Program-made: the position numbers and the translations under genes | Shown: positions 1-8,656 of the stretch, one piece after another | How the letters are laid out: each line of letters opens with the position of its first letter | Numbering within the stretch: the stretch's first letter is position 1 | DNA from: Scleromatobacter humisilvae | GTDB lineage: Bacteria; Pseudomonadota; Gammaproteobacteria; Burkholderiales; Burkholderiaceae_C | DNA: 64,000 nucleotides | Direction: 5' to 3' | Assembly (NCBI RefSeq): GCF_023231945.1 | Contig: NZ_JAJLJH010000009.1 | Location: 1-64,000, forward strand | Notes under the pieces: generated by a model | Databases searched by the model: none | Told to the model about the DNA's origin: nothing | What the model saw: only the letters and a program-made list of their open reading frames with translations

Positions 1-7
1 TTATGGC

Positions 8-84
8 TGTTCATCCGGGCTCCGGTTCTTGGCAGATTGGGTGTTTGGCGACTTCCAGTCTCTCAAACCCAACCCGGATGAACA
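8..84. repeat. Long inverted repeat / stem-loop
   Basis: Positions 8-19 and 73-84 are perfect 12-base inverted copies (TGTTCATCCGGG against CCCGGATGAACA). Inside them, TTGGG at 37-41 pairs with CCCAA at 68-72, and TTTG at 44-47 pairs with CAAA at 64-67. The whole element could fold into one interrupted hairpin. It lies downstream of the pilus operon, which reads towards it. No T-run follows on either strand, so it is not a standard intrinsic terminator. It could be an RNA processing element, an element end, or an operator of a gene left of the window. Confidence 0.5.
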
Positions 85-146
85 CCGGATACAACCTATT
101 GAAGCATCACAACTAGCCGGCTGGCCGCCGCGGGTTCCCGCCGTGA

Positions 147-392
147 TCAGCGCGTCGTGCCGCTGGCGGCCTTCGTGGGCGCCTTGCCCACGCCGCTGGA
201 CGCGGTGGTCGGCGCCTTGGGCGCCGGTGTCGAGGTCGACGTGGACCCCGAGTTGTCGACCTTGCCGATGGTGCCGCCGGCCTTCTGCGACGACCAGGCG
301 GCCGTCACGGCCAGGCCGGCCAGGAGCGCGACGAGCCCGCGCGCGCCGTGGCGGCGTGCGCGATGAAGTCTGCTTTCGGTGAGATGTCCCAT
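147..392 (-). CDS. Small exported or membrane-anchored protein downstream of pilY1
   Basis: An 81-residue protein starting at the ATG at 390-392, 44 bases after the pilY1 stop and on the same strand, so probably the last gene of the pilus operon. A basic N-terminus (residues 1-18) is followed by one hydrophobic stretch at about 19-33 (GLVALLAGLAVTAAW), then a Gly/Ser/Thr/Ala/Pro-rich tail with the short segment GGTIGKVDNSGS. There is no lipobox cysteine. The hydrophobic segment could be a signal peptide or a single anchor. I do not recognise a family; a pilus-associated accessory role is suggested only by position. Confidence 0.5.
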   Translation of the reverse strand: MGHLTESRLHRARRHGARGLVALLAGLAVTAAWSSQKAGGTIGKVDNSGSTSTSTPAPKAPTTASSGVGKAPTKAASGTTR

Positions 393-436
393 GGTGTGCT
401 TCCTGTGTCGAGCGGGGCGACGGACGCCGCCCGTGC

Positions 437-3400
437 TCAACGTTGTATCCAGCTGATGGCGCGCGGCCCCGCCCCGCCCGTGATGGTGGGCGGGTTCGGC
501 GTCGGCGTCGACCCGCCGCCGGAACCCGGCGGCAGCGCGATGCCGCCCTTGATGGCCGTGATGCTCGGCGTGAACGCCGGCCCGGCGCCGACGTACAGGT
601 CTGCGGTCACCAGCACCGAGTTGACCGTCAGGATCGTTGACGGGAACGTGCCATCGGCAAGATTGAACAGGTCGTAGTAGCCCGTGCCAGAGGTGCAGGC
701 GGTGCCGGGCACGTAGACGGGCACCAGCAGGCCGGGGCCGATCTGGATCGGCAGGTCGGAGACCACCGAGGACGTGGTCATCGTGGTCACCGTGGTCGAG
801 GTGGCCCAGGCGCCGGAGCTGTAGACGTAACCCTGCGTCGGCGTCGATGCCCAGAGCGGCGCCCAGCCCGTCGCGGTGATGCCGAACACCGTCACCTGGG
901 ACGAGTTCTCGACGTAGAGATACGGAATGCCGCTGACCTCGACATAGCCGACGTACAGCACGTTCGTCAGCGTGCTGCCCGACGACGGCGTGACGGTGGT
1001 GCCCACGGTGGTCAGCGACGCGATGTCGGTGCTGGCGACGCCCGTCAGATTCAGGAATCGCACCGTGCCGTCGGCACCGCCGATCCACAGGCGGTTGGAC
1101 GTCGAATCGAGCGAGATGACACTGCTGACCTTGATGCCGGTGAGCACGGCCGACGAGGCCGCCGCCGTCGACGTCACGTCGCGTTCGTACAGCGTGCTCG
1201 TGCTGCCCGACGTCACCACGTAGACCTCGTAGGCGATGTTGCCGATGTATGCGATGACCGCGGGTTGCCGCAGGGGCGTCGAGCCCGTGGCACCGGCCAG
1301 GTCGCCCGACGAAGTCCCGCCGGTCACCACCGAGTCGTAGACGACCGTCGAGGGCGCACCCGACGAGTCGAGCGACACCGAGAAGTGCTCGGCGCCGGAC
1401 TGGAAGCTGCCGACGATGTAGGTTCCCCAGGCGCCACCGCTGTTCATGGCGTCGACGACCCCGAAGCTGCCGTCCGTCGCGCCCGAGGACGCGAAGGTGG
1501 CGTAGTTCTGCATCTTGGCCAGGATGTTGCGGCTGGTCCAGCCCCACTGCAGCAGGCCGGTGGAGGCGTTGATCGAGTAGAGGAAGCCGTCCGAATTCGT
1601 GAACAGCACCGACGGCGTGCGCCCGGACAGGCTGCGCGCGTAGGCCGCGTAGGTGGAATAGCGCTCCGTCAGCAGCGCCGAGACCGGCGGGCCCATGAAG
1701 TCGCCGGTGTCCTGCGTGCTGAAGACGCCGAGCGGCCAGCCCGACTGGCGACCTGCCAGGTACGAACACCCCGTCGGGCCGCCCGAATAGGACGGGTCGA
1801 CGGTGTAGGAGACGATGGTGGCCACGTCGGGCACGCAGGTGGTCGTGGTCAGGTTGAACGCGGCGGCGTCCACCGCGCTGAGCGCCACGACGCTGCCAGT
1901 GGTGCTGGTCGATTTCAGGGCCGTGCCGCGCAGCGTCGTCGACATGTGGGTCGAATCGCCGGCGTCCCAGGTCGCGGTGGGCGTGACGACACCATTGGCG
2001 TCCACCGGGAAGGCCTGCACGTGGCCGGCGCCCGGGTTGGCGATCGAGGTCAGCTCATATTCGGACGAGGTGCCGCCGGCCACCGAGATCGGTGCCACCG
2101 GCGCCGCCACGGCGCTCGAACGGTAGATGATGTCCACCACGCTCAGGAACGCGGTGCTCAGCGAGGCGGAGTCGGTGGCCGCGTAGGCCGTCGTCGTGCC
2201 GCCGGCGATCGCCATGGCCTTGAGCAGCGCCGCCGCTGCCGGATTGTTGGTGGAGTCCACGCCGGCGCCCAGGCCGATCACGAAGGTCTTGATGCCCGCG
2301 GTGTTCAGGGCCTTGATGGCGGTGATGGCGTCGGTGACGGCCTGCGAGTTGGACGACGCGAACGAGCCGTCGGTGTTGTAGCTCGCCGTCAGGCTGTAGG
2401 CCGTCGCGGTGGTGGTGCCCAGCGGGGGCCACGCGTTGCCATTCGAATCCAGCGTGGGCAGGCCGTCCGTCAGCAGCACGACGAACTGCGTCTGGCAGCT
2501 GACCGTGCTCAGCCCGGCCAGGTAGGACTTGGCGCCGTTCATGAGCGCGTAGATCGCCGACTGTCCGGCCGAGGATTTGATCTCCTTGGTGGACGTGTCG
2601 TTGGTCTCGGGCTGCAGGGCCGCCGTGAACGCGGAGCTCGTCGGGTCGGTGGACATGGCCACCAGCGCCGAGCCCGTCGTGGCGGACTGGGACGCGCCGT
2701 AGCCAAACCCGCGCTGGCTGTACATCACCTGGTTCGAGAACGGGACGTAGCCGGCGTTGGTCGGCGTCGTGGCCCACGAGCCGATATTCGGCGCGGTGGA
2801 ACCGTAGCTCTCCGAATAGCAGCCGAGGCAGGTGTTGTAGGTGGACAGCGAATACGACGTATACGGATTGGCCGGGCTGGCGCCGCCGTAGGTGACGAAG
2901 TCGGCGCGGATGTTCCCGCCGACGTACAGCACGTCGTTGATCAGCGGATCGTCGCTGCTGGCGCCGATCGTCATGTACTGGTTGCCGGACAGCGCGCCGG
3001 TGGAATACAGGCCGTCGATGGCGGAGCACGACGAGTTGACGTTGGACGACGACGAGCTGTAGTTGTAGCAGGGGTTGGCGACCGTGCGCGACGTGCCCGA
3101 GGACGATGCGGTATTGGTGAACGTGAACGGCCCGGAGGCCGGGCTCATGTAATACACCCAGGTGTTGTACAGGTTCACGCCGCTCGTCTTGTACGTGTAC
3201 AGGCCGAAGTTGAGCGAAGTCCCGTAGCTGCTCAGCACGTTCGCGATGGCCGCCTTGGTGAAGTTCATGCGGCTCGGACCGTTGTCGCACTGGTCGCCGC
3301 TGGGGCAACTGTACTGGCCCAGCGTCACCGGGCCCGTGACCGTGTACGGCGCCAAGCCGCCGCTGCCCGTGTTCAACGGGGGGGTGTAGCCGCTGGGAAC

Positions 3401-3637
3401 GGTGAAGTTGGTCGGCGAACTGGAGTTCGACAGCGACGAGTAGCCCGACGAGAGGCTTCCGCTGCCCACCATGATGGCGCCGGAGGTGGTGCCGTCCATG
3501 GACTCCGAGTTGGTGATGGCCAGCAACACCTGCGGCGCGGACGACGGGGCCCCCGCGGCGATAGCATTCACGCCAGACAACAGCGCCGTGCCGACACCGC
3601 AGAGCCAGAGCTTGCGAAAGCCGTTGGATCGGATCAT
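437..3637 (-). CDS. pilY1: PilY1-type type IV pilus tip adhesin
   Basis: A 1066-residue secreted protein of the PilY1/PilC family, which sits at the type IV pilus tip and primes pilus assembly, adhesion and surface sensing. The start is the ATG at 3635-3637, overlapping the TGA of pilX (ATGA). A signal peptide spans about residues 1-31. A von Willebrand A-like region follows: beta-strand VLLAI near residue 40, and LLTDG near 387. The C-terminal third, from about 670, has the PilY1 beta-propeller signature (SVLFTNSDGFLYSINAST). The expected metal-binding DxSxS motif of the VWA fold reads TNSES here, so its first Asp is Thr. Many Ser/Thr/Gly-rich stretches are typical of an extracellular adhesin. 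Confidence 0.9.
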   Translation of the reverse strand: MIRSNGFRKLWLCGVGTALLSGVNAIAAGAPSSAPQVLLAITNSESMDGTTSGAIMVGSGSLSSGYSSLSNSSSPTNFTVPSGYTPPLNTGSGGLAPYTVTGPVTLGQYSCPSGDQCDNGPSRMNFTKAAIANVLSSYGTSLNFGLYTYKTSGVNLYNTWVYYMSPASGPFTFTNTASSSGTSRTVANPCYNYSSSSSNVNSSCSAIDGLYSTGALSGNQYMTIGASSDDPLINDVLYVGGNIRADFVTYGGASPANPYTSYSLSTYNTCLGCYSESYGSTAPNIGSWATTPTNAGYVPFSNQVMYSQRGFGYGASQSATTGSALVAMSTDPTSSAFTAALQPETNDTSTKEIKSSAGQSAIYALMNGAKSYLAGLSTVSCQTQFVVLLTDGLPTLDSNGNAWPPLGTTTATAYSLTASYNTDGSFASSNSQAVTDAITAIKALNTAGIKTFVIGLGAGVDSTNNPAAAALLKAMAIAGGTTTAYAATDSASLSTAFLSVVDIIYRSSAVAAPVAPISVAGGTSSEYELTSIANPGAGHVQAFPVDANGVVTPTATWDAGDSTHMSTTLRGTALKSTSTTGSVVALSAVDAAAFNLTTTTCVPDVATIVSYTVDPSYSGGPTGCSYLAGRQSGWPLGVFSTQDTGDFMGPPVSALLTERYSTYAAYARSLSGRTPSVLFTNSDGFLYSINASTGLLQWGWTSRNILAKMQNYATFASSGATDGSFGVVDAMNSGGAWGTYIVGSFQSGAEHFSVSLDSSGAPSTVVYDSVVTGGTSSGDLAGATGSTPLRQPAVIAYIGNIAYEVYVVTSGSTSTLYERDVTSTAAASSAVLTGIKVSSVISLDSTSNRLWIGGADGTVRFLNLTGVASTDIASLTTVGTTVTPSSGSTLTNVLYVGYVEVSGIPYLYVENSSQVTVFGITATGWAPLWASTPTQGYVYSSGAWATSTTVTTMTTSSVVSDLPIQIGPGLLVPVYVPGTACTSGTGYYDLFNLADGTFPSTILTVNSVLVTADLYVGAGPAFTPSITAIKGGIALPPGSGGGSTPTPNPPTITGGAGPRAISWIQR

Positions 3638-4245
3638 TGTGTGCATAGCCGGTAGACCATCTCGATGTTGTTGGAGGTGACGCCGTTCGCTTCCTTGATA
3701 TGGACGAAGACGTCGTAGTACGTGGCGGTCAGGCTGTAGCGCTGCCCGGGCACGCCAAGCTGGCAAGCGTTCTGGTCGTAGCGGCCGGTCGGCTGCACGA
3801 CCACCAGCGCCGTGTATCCCAGCGCCGTGCCGTTGATGGCCGGCGTGAGGCTGCCGCAGCGCAGGGTGTTGTCGCTGTTGCCGAGGCAGCTGTCCCAGTA
3901 GGTGCTGGAGGTGTCGGTGGGCGCCTTGGTGCCGCCGGGCACCATGCGCATCCAGGGCTGCGTATAGGCGCTGACTTCCAGCGTCTGGCCCGACGCCGCC
4001 GCCAGCACCAGGCCCTCGACCTGGCGCATCGCGACGTCGGACACCTGCACGTTGCGCTGGCGCTGCAGCGTGTTGCCGCCCATCAGCGTGGACACGATGT
4101 TGTCGCGCATCGACACCACCAGGCCCAGCAGACAGACGAGCAGGAACACCATCACGACGAGCAGGATGTCGCCGCGCTGGCGTCGCGCGGAGCGCGGGAG
4201 CGGGCGCATGCCGCGTCCGCCCGGGCGTCGGGTCAGTACTTCCAT
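3634..4245 (-). CDS. pilX: Minor pilin PilX
   Basis: A 203-residue minor pilin. It overlaps pilW by 13 bases at its start and pilY1 by 4 bases at its end, which argues for translational coupling. The N-terminus has a basic leader (RSARRQRG), then a hydrophobic helix (DILLVVMVFLLVCLLGLVV), the PilX class pattern in which Phe at +1 of the mature pilin is not strictly kept. A further in-frame ATG at 4207-4209 is a possible start. The C-terminal half is Cys-containing and ends YRLCTQ. PilX works with PilV, PilW, FimT and PilY1 in the priming complex at the pilus tip. Confidence 0.8.
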   Translation of the reverse strand: MEVLTRRPGGRGMRPLPRSARRQRGDILLVVMVFLLVCLLGLVVSMRDNIVSTLMGGNTLQRQRNVQVSDVAMRQVEGLVLAAASGQTLEVSAYTQPWMRMVPGGTKAPTDTSSTYWDSCLGNSDNTLRCGSLTPAINGTALGYTALVVVQPTGRYDQNACQLGVPGQRYSLTATYYDVFVHIKEANGVTSNNIEMVYRLCTQ

Positions 4246-5453
4246 AGCCAGTTCCGGTAGCCCACTTCGGTGGTGTTGACGATGTAGCGATGCTTGGAGG
4301 CCGGCACGCTGAGAGACGTGAACCAGGCGCTCGATACCGGCCCGATCGGGATGGTGGTCGGGCCGGTCACACCCGCGTTGTCGACGTTGGGGTCGTCGTT
4401 GATCGTGCGGGTGACGAGCGCGACCCGCACGCTGCGCACGGAGCTCCAGTGCTTGCTGCTGGTGACGGTCGCACTTTCCTCGTAGGCGGTCACGGCGCCG
4501 GTGAGGCCGGGATCGACGCCGAAGCTCACGCGCAGCGAGACGACGCCCGCGGCGATCGGCTGCGGCGCGGTGACGACCGTGTCGTCGGCCAGGCTGTAGA
4601 CGGCGCGCATCAGCACGGGGAACGAGCCGCTGCCGTCGATGTAGTAGACGGCAAACTGCTGGGTCGACGTCGCCGCCGTGCCGATGTCCGTCACCCACGA
4701 ATTGAAGATGCCGACATTGGTCAGCGCCGTCGAGAAGCCGGCGTTGGCCATGGGCGTCACGAAGCCGCTGTAGCCGCCCGAGGGCATGATGGTGCCCCCG
4801 GAGCTCGTCAACGTGGTGGACGTGAACGAGCTGATGGGCACCCGCAGGCAAGGCAGCGCACCACCGAGCGGGGTCTGCATGATGGCCGTATCGCCGGCCG
4901 TGAAGCCCGTGGTGGGCTTCGTCGGCGCGATGCCGGTGCTCAGCGGGTTGGCGCCGGTCGCCGTATCGCCGCGAAAGACGGTGTTGTCGGGCTTGGTGAA
5001 CTGGGTCGTCCCGGACGGCGCCATCGTGACGAGCACGTCCGTCTGCACGGCCGACACGGCACCCGCCGGGTAGTTCAGCGTGATCGACGGGGCGAACTTC
5101 ATCTTGCTGCCCGACACCGCCGACACCGCATCCACCGGATGGTGCGCGAAGTAGCCCGGGCCACCGGAGTTGTAGGTGACCAGCGCCTCGCAGGTGTGCA
5201 TCAGGTTGCCGAACAGGAAGCCCGAGCCGGTGATGTCGTGCGTGATCAGGTCCATCGCCGCGCGCGCCTGCGTGTCGCGCGTGCCGGTGTCGGCGATGCG
5301 CACGCTCTGCGACGCCGTCTTGGTCTGCATCTTCAGGATGGCCACGGCCAGCAGCAGCGACAGCAGCAAGGCGACCATCAGCTCCACCAGCGTGAAGCCG
5401 GCGACCGCGCGGCGCGGGGCGCGTCGCGAACGGAGAATCGGGGGCGTGTTCAT
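4233..5453 (-). CDS. pilW: Minor pilin PilW
   Basis: A 406-residue type IV pilus minor pilin. The start ATG at 5451-5453 overlaps the stop of pilV as ATGA. The prepilin peptidase site is clear: a basic leader (SRRAPRRAVAG), cleavage before FTLVELMVALLLSLLLA, and Glu at +5 of the mature protein. The length fits PilW, which is much larger than other minor pilins. The body is beta-rich and ends with YRNWLWKY. It is expected in the inner membrane and then at the pilus tip complex. Confidence 0.88.
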   Translation of the reverse strand: MNTPPILRSRRAPRRAVAGFTLVELMVALLLSLLLAVAILKMQTKTASQSVRIADTGTRDTQARAAMDLITHDITGSGFLFGNLMHTCEALVTYNSGGPGYFAHHPVDAVSAVSGSKMKFAPSITLNYPAGAVSAVQTDVLVTMAPSGTTQFTKPDNTVFRGDTATGANPLSTGIAPTKPTTGFTAGDTAIMQTPLGGALPCLRVPISSFTSTTLTSSGGTIMPSGGYSGFVTPMANAGFSTALTNVGIFNSWVTDIGTAATSTQQFAVYYIDGSGSFPVLMRAVYSLADDTVVTAPQPIAAGVVSLRVSFGVDPGLTGAVTAYEESATVTSSKHWSSVRSVRVALVTRTINDDPNVDNAGVTGPTTIPIGPVSSAWFTSLSVPASKHRYIVNTTEVGYRNWLWKY

Positions 5454-5950
5454 AGGCCGAGCTGGTAGTAGAAGACCTGGGTACGGGTCGTCGTCTTGGA
5501 GGACGCCCACGTCAGCGTGAGCGTGATCGCGCACGCCGACGCGCTGCACGCCGCGCCGGTGACGGGATCCTTCCAGGTCTCGATCTTGGCCGTCCCCGAC
5601 GGCAGGCCGTTGGAGCTCGTGTCGGTCAGGCTGTAGAGCCAGGGCTGCAGCGCGGCGGGGGCGCTCGTGATGTTGGCCGACGTGAACGTCACGGCCGTGC
5701 CGCCGCTGAGCAGCGCGGAGCTGGTGACGATGCTGGGGTTGGCCTGCACCACGCCCCAGAAGCCGTTGCTGATCGTGGCGGTCGTCGCGACGATCTGGTT
5801 CTGCGTCGCGCCGCCTGTCACGTTGCCGAGCGAGCGCAGGATCGCAAGCAGGCCGAAGCCGAACAGGAAGATCGCGATCAGCACCGTGATCAGCGTGAAG
5901 CCACGCTGGCCGCGCCTCGCGCGCCGGGACTTGAAAGGATGCCGGTTCAC
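5450..5950 (-). CDS. pilV: Minor pilin PilV (GTG start)
   Basis: A 166-residue minor pilin. No ATG lies near the expected N-terminus. The GTG at 5948-5950 overlaps the TGA of fimT (GTGA) and gives a normal leader with basic residues (RRARRGQRG), followed by cleavage before FTLITVLIAIFLFGFGLLA. The +5 residue is Thr rather than the usual Glu, as the segment reads FTLIT. The C-terminal half carries a Cys pair (AACSASACA). Its position in fimT-pilV-pilW-pilX-pilY1 supports the assignment. Confidence 0.85.
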   Translation of the reverse strand: MNRHPFKSRRARRGQRGFTLITVLIAIFLFGFGLLAILRSLGNVTGGATQNQIVATTATISNGFWGVVQANPSIVTSSALLSGGTAVTFTSANITSAPAALQPWLYSLTDTSSNGLPSGTAKIETWKDPVTGAACSASACAITLTLTWASSKTTTRTQVFYYQLGL

Positions 5951-6471
5951 GAATCCACCCCCGTCGTCGCGTGCGTCTCGATGACCGAGCCCGAATACAG
6001 GATCTGCAAGCGGTAGCTCGTGGTCGTGCCGGTCAGCACCAGCGTGCCGCTGCTGGCCGTGCTGCTGAGAAAACCCTGGGGCGTGAACGTGAAGGTCGTC
6101 GGCAAGGTCGGCACGCCGGCCGTGGCGGCGGGCGCGCAGGACATCGCGGTCGGCGTCGTCGCCATCGTGTGCGCCGCGTTGACGTTGCCGGAGACCTTCG
6201 TGGTCCACGAGCAGTCGGCGTTGATCGTCAGCGTCACGGTGGGCGTGCCCGAAGCCAGCGACGCGTCGAGCGATTTCTGGTCGGCCGCGCCCGCGGCGCC
6301 GCGCGCCCAGGTGATGTCCTGCACCAGCTGCTGCTTGACGCGGCGCTCGTTGGCCTGCGCCGACGCCTTGCCGAAATACGGCGCAGCCAGCGTGACCAAC
6401 AGAGCCGCGATGGTCAGCGTCACCATCAGCTCGATCACCGAGAAGCCGCGTTGGCCCGTTCGACTGCTCAT
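5947..6471 (-). CDS. fimT: FimT/GspH-like pseudopilin
   Basis: A 174-residue pseudopilin of the GspH/FimT group. The leader SSRTGQRG is followed by the mature start FSVIELMVTLTIAALLVTLA with Glu at +5. The C-terminal domain has two Cys (ADCSW and AMSCA) and a beta-rich GspH-type sequence including FTFTPQGFL and SYRLQI. It begins 7 bases after the pilE stop, so pilE and fimT are likely co-transcribed. In related bacteria FimT takes part in pilus assembly or DNA uptake; which applies here cannot be seen. Confidence 0.85.
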   Translation of the reverse strand: MSSRTGQRGFSVIELMVTLTIAALLVTLAAPYFGKASAQANERRVKQQLVQDITWARGAAGAADQKSLDASLASGTPTVTLTINADCSWTTKVSGNVNAAHTMATTPTAMSCAPAATAGVPTLPTTFTFTPQGFLSSTASSGTLVLTGTTTSYRLQILYSGSVIETHATTGVDS

Positions 6472-6478
6472 CTCGTCC

Positions 6479-6928
6479 TCACTGGCAGGAGCCGGAACGG
6501 CTGCTGACCCAGCACGTCGTGCTCGTGGGCCAGCCCGACGGCGCCGCCGTGGTGGCGCGAGTGCCCTGGGAGTTGATGCTGAACGTGAAGCCGGTCACCA
6601 CCGAAGTGGAACCCGTCGCCAGCAGCGTGTAGTCGGTGGCGGAAGGCGAGCTCACCGAGTAGGTGAAATTCTGCGAGACACAGGACGCGATGGGGCCGCT
6701 GACGTACGTGCGGGAGTCCTGGTAGTACTGGCCGTAGCTCACGGAGCAGGCCGACAGCTGGTTGAACGCCTCCGTCAGCTTGCCGCGCTTGACGTAGTCC
6801 TTGTAGGCCGGCAACGCGACCATGGTCAGGATGCCGACGATCGCGACCGCGATCATCAGCTCGATCAAGGTGAAGCCGCCGCTGCGAGCGGGAGACCGAA
6901 CCGGGGTGCGCAGGATGGCCCTGTCCAT
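6479..6928 (-). CDS. pilE: Type IV pilin PilE
   Basis: A 149-residue type IV pilin at the head of the minor-pilin operon. The leader ends ...SPARSGG and the mature protein starts FTLIELMIAVAIVGILTMVA, with Glu5 and the classic N-terminal helix, then YKDYVKRGKLTEAFNQLS. The fold ends with a C-terminal disulfide-type pair (CWVSSRSGSCQ). The ATG at 6926-6928 has an AAAGGG ribosome-binding site just upstream. Its downstream neighbours are minor pilins, so it may be an initiating pilin rather than the bulk pilin subunit; sequence alone does not decide this. Confidence 0.88.
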   Translation of the reverse strand: MDRAILRTPVRSPARSGGFTLIELMIAVAIVGILTMVALPAYKDYVKRGKLTEAFNQLSACSVSYGQYYQDSRTYVSGPIASCVSQNFTYSVSSPSATDYTLLATGSTSVVTGFTFSINSQGTRATTAAPSGWPTSTTCWVSSRSGSCQ

Positions 6929-7050
6929 GGGAACTGCCCTTTCTACAAGATGCGGCGAGTATCCGGCCGGGCGCGGACGCCCCGCCGCCCAACCGGACGA
7001 CTGGTCGAATTTGTAGATCGAACGGCACGCCCCCCGGGGCGGGGGCGGCG

Positions 7051-8001
7051 TCAGTGGACGCTGGGCGTCGCGCCGGGCTGGCTCGTGGGCGGCGCGAACA
7101 GGGCGCCGACGTCCACCGCGTCGAAGCGGTACTGCGTGCCGCAGAAGTCGCAGCCGATCTCGATGTCCTTGCGCTCGGCCAGGATGGCTTCGGCCTCGTC
7201 GCGGCCCAGGTTCCTGAGCATGTTGCGCACGCGGTCGGCCGAGCAGCTGCAGGCGAACCTCGGCACCTGCGGCTCGAACACGCGCAGCGGCTCTTCCCAG
7301 AACAGGCGGTGCAGGATCGTGGGCGTGTCCAGCGTCAACAGCTCGTCGGCGGTCAGCGTCGACGCGAAGTGGGCGATGCGGGTGAACGCCTCCTCGTCGA
7401 CCTCGGCCCGGGCCGCGCCCGCGAGGTTGCCGGCGCCCTCGATGGGCAGGCGCTGGATCAGCAGGCCGCACGCGGCCTCGCCGTTGGCGGCCAGCACGAT
7501 GCGCGTCTCGAGCTGCTCGGACTGGCGCATGTAGTGCTCCAGCATGGTCGCGACGTCGCCCACCGGGCCGCCGTCGGGCGCCTCGAGCGGCACGACGCCC
7601 TGGTAGGGCTGCTGGCCGGGCTGGCGGTCGCTCGGGTCGAGCGTGATCGCGCAGCGGCCCTCGCCGTGCCGGTTGACCAGGTCGCCGAAGCGCGCATCGG
7701 GCGCGATGTCGCCCTGCACCTTGGCGGTCACGCGAAAGCGCAGGTCGGACATCGATTCGGCCACCGCCAGCTTGACCGGCCCGTCGCCATGCACCTGAAG
7801 GATCAGCGCGCCGTTGAACTTGAGGTTGGCCTGCATCAGCGTGGCGGCCGCGGCCATCTGGCCCAGCATGTCGCGCACCGCGGGCGACCAGTCGCCGCTG
7901 GCGGAACGGCGCCGCAGCACCTCCTGCCAGCTGTCGGTCAGGCGGACGATCATGCCGCGCACGGGCATGCCGTCGAAGATGAATTTCTGAAGCTCGCTCA
8001 T
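7051..8001 (-). CDS. hslO: Redox-regulated chaperone Hsp33
   Basis: A 316-residue Hsp33. This cytoplasmic holdase is switched on when its C-terminal zinc centre is oxidised. The zinc motif is intact: CSC near residue 250 and CDFC near residue 285 (CxC...CxxC). The N-terminal domain begins MSELQKFIFDGMPVRG, as in proteobacterial homologues. The gene follows the carbonic-anhydrase-like gene by only 4 bases, so the two are likely an operon. A GC hairpin (CGCCCCGGGGGGCG) lies directly after the stop but has no T-run. Confidence 0.95.
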   Translation of the reverse strand: MSELQKFIFDGMPVRGMIVRLTDSWQEVLRRRSASGDWSPAVRDMLGQMAAAATLMQANLKFNGALILQVHGDGPVKLAVAESMSDLRFRVTAKVQGDIAPDARFGDLVNRHGEGRCAITLDPSDRQPGQQPYQGVVPLEAPDGGPVGDVATMLEHYMRQSEQLETRIVLAANGEAACGLLIQRLPIEGAGNLAGAARAEVDEEAFTRIAHFASTLTADELLTLDTPTILHRLFWEEPLRVFEPQVPRFACSCSADRVRNMLRNLGRDEAEAILAERKDIEIGCDFCGTQYRFDAVDVGALFAPPTSQPGATPSVH

Positions 8002-8005
8002 TTGC

Positions 8006-8554
8006 TCAGGCGCCCTTCCCCGTCGCGGGCACGTCGATGCGCACGACCTCGTCGCGGTGCCGCGCCGCGTTGGCCACGTAGTGCGCCGCGCTCATGCGCA
8101 GGCCCTCGACCTGCTCGTCGGTGAGCGTGCGGATGGCGCGCGCCGGGCTGCCGACGATCAGCGAGTTGTCCGCAAACTGCTTGCCCTCGGTCACCAGCGA
8201 GCCCGCGCCCACGATGCAGTTGCGGCCGATCTTCGCGCCGTTCATGACGATGGACTGGATGCCGACCAGCGTGTTGTCGCCCACGGTGCAGCCGTGCAGC
8301 ATCACCTGGTGGCCGATCGTGACGTCGGCGCCCAGCGTCAGCGGCGAGCCCATGTCGGTGTGCAGCACGCTGCCGTCCTGGATGTTGGTGCGCTCGCCGA
8401 CGGTGATCCACTCGTTGTCGCCGCGCAGCACCGCGCCGTACCAGACGTTGGCGCCGGCGCCGAGCTCGACGCGTCCGACGACGGTGGCGGATTCGGCCAC
8501 CCAGGCGTCGGGCGCCACGCGCGGGGATTCGTCGCCGATTCGGTACAGGGCCAT
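8006..8554 (-). CDS. Gamma-carbonic anhydrase-like hexapeptide-repeat protein
   Basis: A 182-residue left-handed beta-helix protein of the gamma-carbonic anhydrase/YrdA/PaaY group. Hexapeptide repeats run from about residue 18 to 140 ([39 protein letters not shown]). Metal-ligand histidines are visible in [12 protein letters not shown] and nearby. The start ATG at 8552-8554 has GGAGAA upstream; an earlier in-frame ATG at 8620 would add 22 residues that do not look like the family. Catalytic activity is not guaranteed for this subgroup. Confidence 0.88.
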   Translation of the reverse strand: MALYRIGDESPRVAPDAWVAESATVVGRVELGAGANVWYGAVLRGDNEWITVGERTNIQDGSVLHTDMGSPLTLGADVTIGHQVMLHGCTVGDNTLVGIQSIVMNGAKIGRNCIVGAGSLVTEGKQFADNSLIVGSPARAIRTLTDEQVEGLRMSAAHYVANAARHRDEVVRIDVPATGKGA

Positions 8555-8656
8555 GCAGTTCTCCGGGAATGAGGGCGTGATTTTACGGATCGGGACGGCC
8601 GCACGCGCGGCCACGGGCAATGTGCCCGCGGTCCCGATTCGAGCAAATGGGGGCGA

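Noticed and set aside
1265-3655. 796-codon frame on the plus strand opposite pilY1
   Set aside because: Arg/Gly/Val-rich nonsense with no motifs, antisense to a clear PilY1 with signal peptide and operon context; typical of high-GC DNA.
7024-7048. GC hairpin after hslO as a terminator
   Set aside because: Strong stem but no T-run on the minus strand, so termination there is not supported.
6929-7050. Sigma-54 promoter for pilE
   Set aside because: pilA/pilE genes are often RpoN-dependent, but no TGGCAC-N5-TTGC match is present upstream of this pilin.
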